The translations under genes were made by a program, and so were the position numbers. The notes beneath the pieces were generated by a model. The model searched no databases and was not told the origin of the DNA. It saw only the letters and a list, made by a program, of their open reading frames with translations. This document shows, piece by piece, positions 60,812-64,000 of a stretch of 64,000 nt of DNA; within the stretch, counting starts at the first letter, position 1, and each line of letters begins with the position of its first letter. The DNA comes from Melioribacteraceae bacterium (lineage in GTDB: Bacteria; Bacteroidota; Ignavibacteria; Ignavibacteriales; Melioribacteraceae): NCBI GenBank assembly GCA_021740785.1, contig JAIOZI010000012.1, forward strand, positions 30,259 through 94,258, read 5' to 3'.

Positions 60812-60981
60812 AAGTATCAAGTATCAAGTATCAAGTATCAAGTAGCAAGAAACAAGAAACAAACAAATCGCAAGAAGCAAGTAGCAAGTAGCAAGTAGCA
60901 AGAAACAAGAAACAAGAAACAAGAAACAAACAAATCGCAAGAAGCAAATAACAAATAAATCCCAAGAAATAAATAATAAAT
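60812..60981. repeat. Heptamer tandem-repeat tract
   Basis: Four AAGTATC units are followed by AAGTAGC and AAGAAAC units, a spacer AAACAAATCGC, AAGAAGC, then again AAGTAGC x3, AAGAAAC x4, the same spacer and AAGAAGC, and decayed units. So a 7-bp repeat is nested in a longer repeat. It begins 5 nt after the hybrid kinase stop and ends near the cheW1 promoter. Confidence 0.9.
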
Positions 60982-60995
60982 GTTTCATTTTCTAC

Positions 60996-61022
60996 TAAAT
61001 TCTAGTCGTTTATTTTCGATAG
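60996..61022 (+). promoter_or_regulatory. Sigma-28 promoter of cheW1
   Basis: TAAATTCT (60996-61003), 11-nt spacer, TTCGATAG (61015-61022), about 130 nt before the ATG. Six of eight -35 bases agree. It lies just after the heptamer tract. Confidence 0.7.
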
Positions 61023-61150
61023 TAATGTAAATAGCTGTGTTCATAGTACCTGTAGCTTTGCAGTTTTGTGTATTCAAGTAAGTATTATTAGCGTACTTTT
61101 GATTGAGATAAAACAATCAATATCAAATTAAAAATAATTGAGAAAAGATT

Positions 61151-61639
61151 ATGGCTTCAACAAAAATAAAAAAAAATGATGCGGATAAACTTCTTCAACT
61201 TGTGAGTTTTAAAATAGGTGAAGAGGAGTTTGGTGTCGATATTTTAAGTGTGCATGAAATTATCCGGATGCTGCAGGTTACAAAAATTCCGAATTCTCCA
61301 TCATTTGTAGAAGGTGTAATTAATTTACGGGGTAAGGTGATACCGGTCGTTGATTTACGCAGCAGGTTAAGAATGGACAAAGTTGAACATAATCAGCAGA
61401 CAAGAATTATTGTAGTTGAAATAAATGAAAGAACCATTGGATTTATAGTTGATGAAGTAAAAGAGGTTTTAAGAATTCCTGAAAATATTACTGAACCCCC
61501 GCCTGATATGGTTTCGGGAATAGATGCAGAGTACATTACTGCTGTCGGCAAACTTGATGATAGATTACTTATTCTACTGGATTTAGAAAAAGTATTCTCG
61601 CTGGATGAAATAGAAAATTTGAAAGAAATGAAAGCATAA
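61151..61639 (+). CDS. cheW: Coupling protein CheW, copy 1
   Basis: 162 residues. Single CheW domain: LLQLVSFKIGEEEFGVDILSVHEI, FVEGVINLRGKVIPVVDLRSRL and GFIVDEVKEVLRIP. It links chemoreceptors to CheA. Its own sigma-28 promoter. Paralogue of the next gene. Confidence 0.95.
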   Translation: MASTKIKKNDADKLLQLVSFKIGEEEFGVDILSVHEIIRMLQVTKIPNSPSFVEGVINLRGKVIPVVDLRSRLRMDKVEHNQQTRIIVVEINERTIGFIVDEVKEVLRIPENITEPPPDMVSGIDAEYITAVGKLDDRLLILLDLEKVFSLDEIENLKEMKA

Positions 61640-61781
61640 CTTCCGGCATCAGACGTGGTCTGTATTCACATTTAATTAGGCAGCTAAATAACCACTCAAA
61701 TATCAAAATGTTATTAATTGTCAAGCTCTACTGACATACTCGCTTAACTTACTAATTTTTATGCGCTTACTATAATTATGT

Positions 61782-61808
61782 TAAACTCATTTGGAGTTTC
61801 TTCGATAA
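61782..61808 (+). promoter_or_regulatory. Sigma-28 promoter of cheW2-mcp
   Basis: TAAACTCA (61782-61789), 11-nt spacer, TTCGATAA (61801-61808), 51 nt before the ATG at 61859. It shows that an upstream in-frame ATG at 61778 is not the start. Confidence 0.8.
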
Positions 61809-61858
61809 TATGTTGTACAGAGTATTTCGTTAAATCAATAATTTCGGAGAGTTGCAAA

Positions 61859-62344
61859 ATGGATACCGAAAAGAAAAAAACAGAAACTGATGAAGTACTT
61901 CAGCTAGTCAGTTTTAAAATTGGTAATGAAGAATTCGGTGTTGATATTTTAAAAGTGCAGGAAATTAACAAGATGATGCAAATTACGAAAGTCCCGAATG
62001 CACCATCGCATGTAGAGGGTGTAATTAATCTAAGAGGAAAAATAATTCCAGTTATAGACTTAAGGATTAAACTGCGAATTGAGCGGAAAGATTATAACAA
62101 TAATACCCGGATCGTAGTATTGGAGAATGATAATAACATTGTTGGATTTATTGTTGACGAGGTGAAAGAAGTATTAAGAATTCCCAAAAGCATTACAGAA
62201 GCTCCCCCGGAAATGGTTGCCGGGATTGATTCAAAGTACATAACTTCAATTGGTAAGCTTGAAGATAGGTTGCTGATATTGTTAGACCTGGATGAGATTA
62301 TTAACAATACAGATGTTGAATACGAAGAAGCTGAATTGCAATAA
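61859..62344 (+). CDS. cheW2: Coupling protein CheW, copy 2
   Basis: 161 residues from ATG 61859 with CGGAGA upstream. VLQLVSFKIGNEEFGVDILKVQEI, HVEGVINLRGKIIPVIDLRIKL and GFIVDEVKEVLRIP show it is a close paralogue of copy 1. It is 26 nt before the chemoreceptor and probably serves it. The longer frame from 61778 would place the promoter inside the gene, so it is rejected. Confidence 0.95.
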   Translation: MDTEKKKTETDEVLQLVSFKIGNEEFGVDILKVQEINKMMQITKVPNAPSHVEGVINLRGKIIPVIDLRIKLRIERKDYNNNTRIVVLENDNNIVGFIVDEVKEVLRIPKSITEAPPEMVAGIDSKYITSIGKLEDRLLILLDLDEIINNTDVEYEEAELQ

Positions 62345-62370
62345 AGGATATATAATAAAAGAGGTATAAA

Positions 62371-64000
62371 ATGAAAGATTTAAAAGTTGGGAAAAAGCTA
62401 CTAATCGGTTTTGGATTTGCTGTTGCAGTTGCTTTTTTCTTGATTATTCTCAGTTTAGGTCAACTAGGATCTATTAATGAAATAGTCCAGGATCTTAAGA
62501 ATGACAAATTTCCCAAAACTATTTGGGCTAATGATATTATTGATGCAGGCAATCTTACCGGTCAGCATCTTAGGGAGTCTGCCCTTTCAACTGACATAGC
62601 TTTTAGAGAAAGGGAATTGTCAAAAATCTCGGAATTTTCCAATACTATTCTGGATAGATATAATAAACTTGACAGTAATTCCAAGAGTGGAACCGAAGGT
62701 AAATCCATATTAGCGAAATTTACAAGCGTGCAAAATAGTATATATTTGCCCGCTTTGAATAAAACGATTGCTTTGATTCGTGCAGATAAAATTGAAGAAG
62801 CCTCTGAATTTATTATTAACGAATTCACACCAGCTCAGGATGCTTTGGTTGCGGCGATTACAGACGTAATTAAATATCAGAATAAGATGGTAGATGCCGC
62901 TGCAATGGATGCAGAAAACACTAACAACTCAGCATTTAATTTTCTGCTTCTTATTGGGGTTTTAGCTGGAGCAGTATTAATTGCTGCCGGTGTTTATATC
63001 ACAAAGGGAATAGTTAATCCGCTAAATACTGTTGTTGACCGTGTGAAACAACTTCAATCAAATTGTTTAACAAATTTGGGCAGCGGTTTAACCGGAATGT
63101 CGAAAGGGGATTTGACAGCGAAAATTGAAAAATCAACCAAGCCTCTGGAGATGACTCATAAAGATGAAATAGGTGAATTAGCCCGCACAATTGATGAAAT
63201 GATTTACAAAACTCAATCCGGAATTGATGCCTATGAGACAGTCCGGGATAAAATATTCGGACTTACCAGTGAAACCAATAAACTTATAAGCGATTCAAAG
63301 AATGGATTGCTGGATAATAGGGGAGATGCCTCCAAGTTTGAGGGAACCTACAAAGAGCTCGTAAACGGAATAAATGAAATGATGGATGCCGTAATCCTTC
63401 CCCTTCAGGACGGAACCCAAGCCTTAGAACACATGGCAACCGGCGATCTGACTGTAAGAGTGAAGGCAGAGTACAAAGGTCAGCACAGAAAATTAAAAGA
63501 CAGCATCAACAAACTGGGAGACAGTCTTGAGCAGGTAATCTCGGATGTAACATCAGCCGTACAAGCTACAGCAAGTGCAAGTACACAAATTTCATCAAGC
63601 TCGGAAGAGATGGCAGCCGGGGCACAGGAACAAAGCACTCAAGCAAGTGAAGTAGCAAGCGCAGTAGAACAGATGACCGCAACTATCCTTCAGACCTCAA
63701 AGAATTCCACCGGGGCGCTTGATAATGCAAAAAAAGCAGGGGATGTAGCCAAGAAAGGTGGAAGTGTAGTAAAAGAAACTGTAGGCGGAATGATAAGAAT
63801 AGCCGAAGTGGTAAAAGCTGCAGCGATGACGGTACAAAAACTGGGAGCTAATAGTGATCAGATTGGAGAGATAATTCAGGTTATTGACGACATAGCAGAT
63901 CAGACGAACCTGCTGGCGCTGAATGCGGCAATAGAAGCAGCACGGGCAGGAGAACACGGCAGAGGATTTGCGGTAGTAGCAGATGAAGTAAGAAAATTAG
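62371..64000 (+). CDS. mcp: Methyl-accepting chemotaxis protein, N-terminal part (gene cut by window end)
   Basis: 543 codons visible. TM1 (about 10-30, [20 protein letters not shown]), a helical periplasmic part of the four-helix-bundle type (about 31-188), TM2 (about 190-212, [20 protein letters not shown]), HAMP, a further HAMP-like stretch, and the signalling domain up to the tip ([20 protein letters not shown] and [13 protein letters not shown]). No ligand can be deduced. GAGGT ribosome-binding site. Cotranscribed with cheW2. Confidence 0.95.
   Translation, partial: MKDLKVGKKLLIGFGFAVAVAFFLIILSLGQLGSINEIVQDLKNDKFPKTIWANDIIDAGNLTGQHLRESALSTDIAFRERELSKISEFSNTILDRYNKLDSNSKSGTEGKSILAKFTSVQNSIYLPALNKTIALIRADKIEEASEFIINEFTPAQDALVAAITDVIKYQNKMVDAAAMDAENTNNSAFNFLLLIGVLAGAVLIAAGVYITKGIVNPLNTVVDRVKQLQSNCLTNLGSGLTGMSKGDLTAKIEKSTKPLEMTHKDEIGELARTIDEMIYKTQSGIDAYETVRDKIFGLTSETNKLISDSKNGLLDNRGDASKFEGTYKELVNGINEMMDAVILPLQDGTQALEHMATGDLTVRVKAEYKGQHRKLKDSINKLGDSLEQVISDVTSAVQATASASTQISSSSEEMAAGAQEQSTQASEVASAVEQMTATILQTSKNSTGALDNAKKAGDVAKKGGSVVKETVGGMIRIAEVVKAAAMTVQKLGANSDQIGEIIQVIDDIADQTNLLALNAAIEAARAGEHGRGFAVVADEVRKL

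Noticed and set aside
60812..60981. CRISPR array
   Set aside because: The units are 7 bp and directly tandem, without unique spacers and without cas genes.
61650..61662. Terminator after cheW1 (CAGAC/GTCTG hairpin)
   Set aside because: The stem is only 5 bp and no T run follows.
61778..61858. Upstream in-frame extension of cheW2 from an ATG at 61778
   Set aside because: The sigma-28 promoter (61782-61808) lies in it, and the ATG at 61859 has a good ribosome-binding site and begins the family pattern.

Overview
The window is one uninterrupted flagellar, motor and chemotaxis locus with every supported gene on the + strand. The DNA is AT-rich. Rod, hook, filament and both L- and P-ring proteins (FlgH, FlgI) are present, so the host is a Gram-negative (diderm) swimmer. 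FlhF/FlhG, FliW/CsrA, a CheZ, HEAT-repeat and HDOD proteins, plus the style of the flagellins, suggest the Ignavibacteriota/Bacteroidota-Chlorobi side of the tree. That placement is an inference from gene content, not a search result.

Layout: (1) 1-1151, the 3' end of a glycosyltransferase/TPR gene. (2) 1.2-6.4 kb, two flagellins, fliS, fliD, a FliT-like gene and a FlgM-like anti-sigma factor. (3) 6.5-8.6 kb, a FlgS/FlgR-like kinase and sigma-54 activator. (4) 8.7-15.7 kb, a chemotaxis operon: HEAT protein, cheR, two CheY-type receivers, cheZ, cheA, cheB and a small orphan. (5) 15.8-29.8 kb, flgBC, an orphan, fliEFGHIJ, a MotE-like gene, a giant fliK, flgD, a flagellar-operon protein and flgE. 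(6) 30-39.1 kb, fliLMNOPQR, flhBA, flhF and flhG. (7) 39.2-43.7 kb, a small membrane protein, fliA, two HDOD proteins, a degenerate kinase and an orphan membrane protein. (8) 43.7-51.3 kb, flgFGAHIJNKL. (9) 51.3-55.8 kb, two stator pairs of different type with fliW, csrA and a receiver-HPt protein between them. (10) 55.8-60.8 kb, an unusual cluster of receivers and kinases. (11) 61-64 kb, two cheW paralogues and a chemoreceptor that runs off the window.

Regulation can be read from the DNA. A strong sigma-54 promoter precedes flgB and weaker ones precede fliL and the fliA operon, all near a recurring TAGCC element that may bind the FlgR-like activator. Sigma-28 promoters of constant architecture (TAAA box, 11-nt spacer, CGATAA box) precede both flagellins, the flgM-like gene, the che operon and both cheW genes. 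This fits a sigma-54 to FliA to late-gene cascade with FlgM feedback. The first flagellin mRNA carries a hairpin with AGGA in its loop plus a GGAGG ribosome-binding site, and FliW and CsrA are encoded here, so translational control of flagellin by CsrA is likely.

The most unusual points are: the CsrA-type leader on only one of two flagellins; a FlgE-like insertion in FlgL; a CheZ tail that copies the FliM CheY-binding peptide; a 1374-residue FliK with 47-residue repeats; a kinase-like protein without the phospho-accepting histidine; a receiver-DHp protein without an ATPase domain; an apparent one-base frameshift in a CheY-like gene; and a heptamer-repeat tract. No tRNA, rRNA, insertion sequence or CRISPR array was seen.
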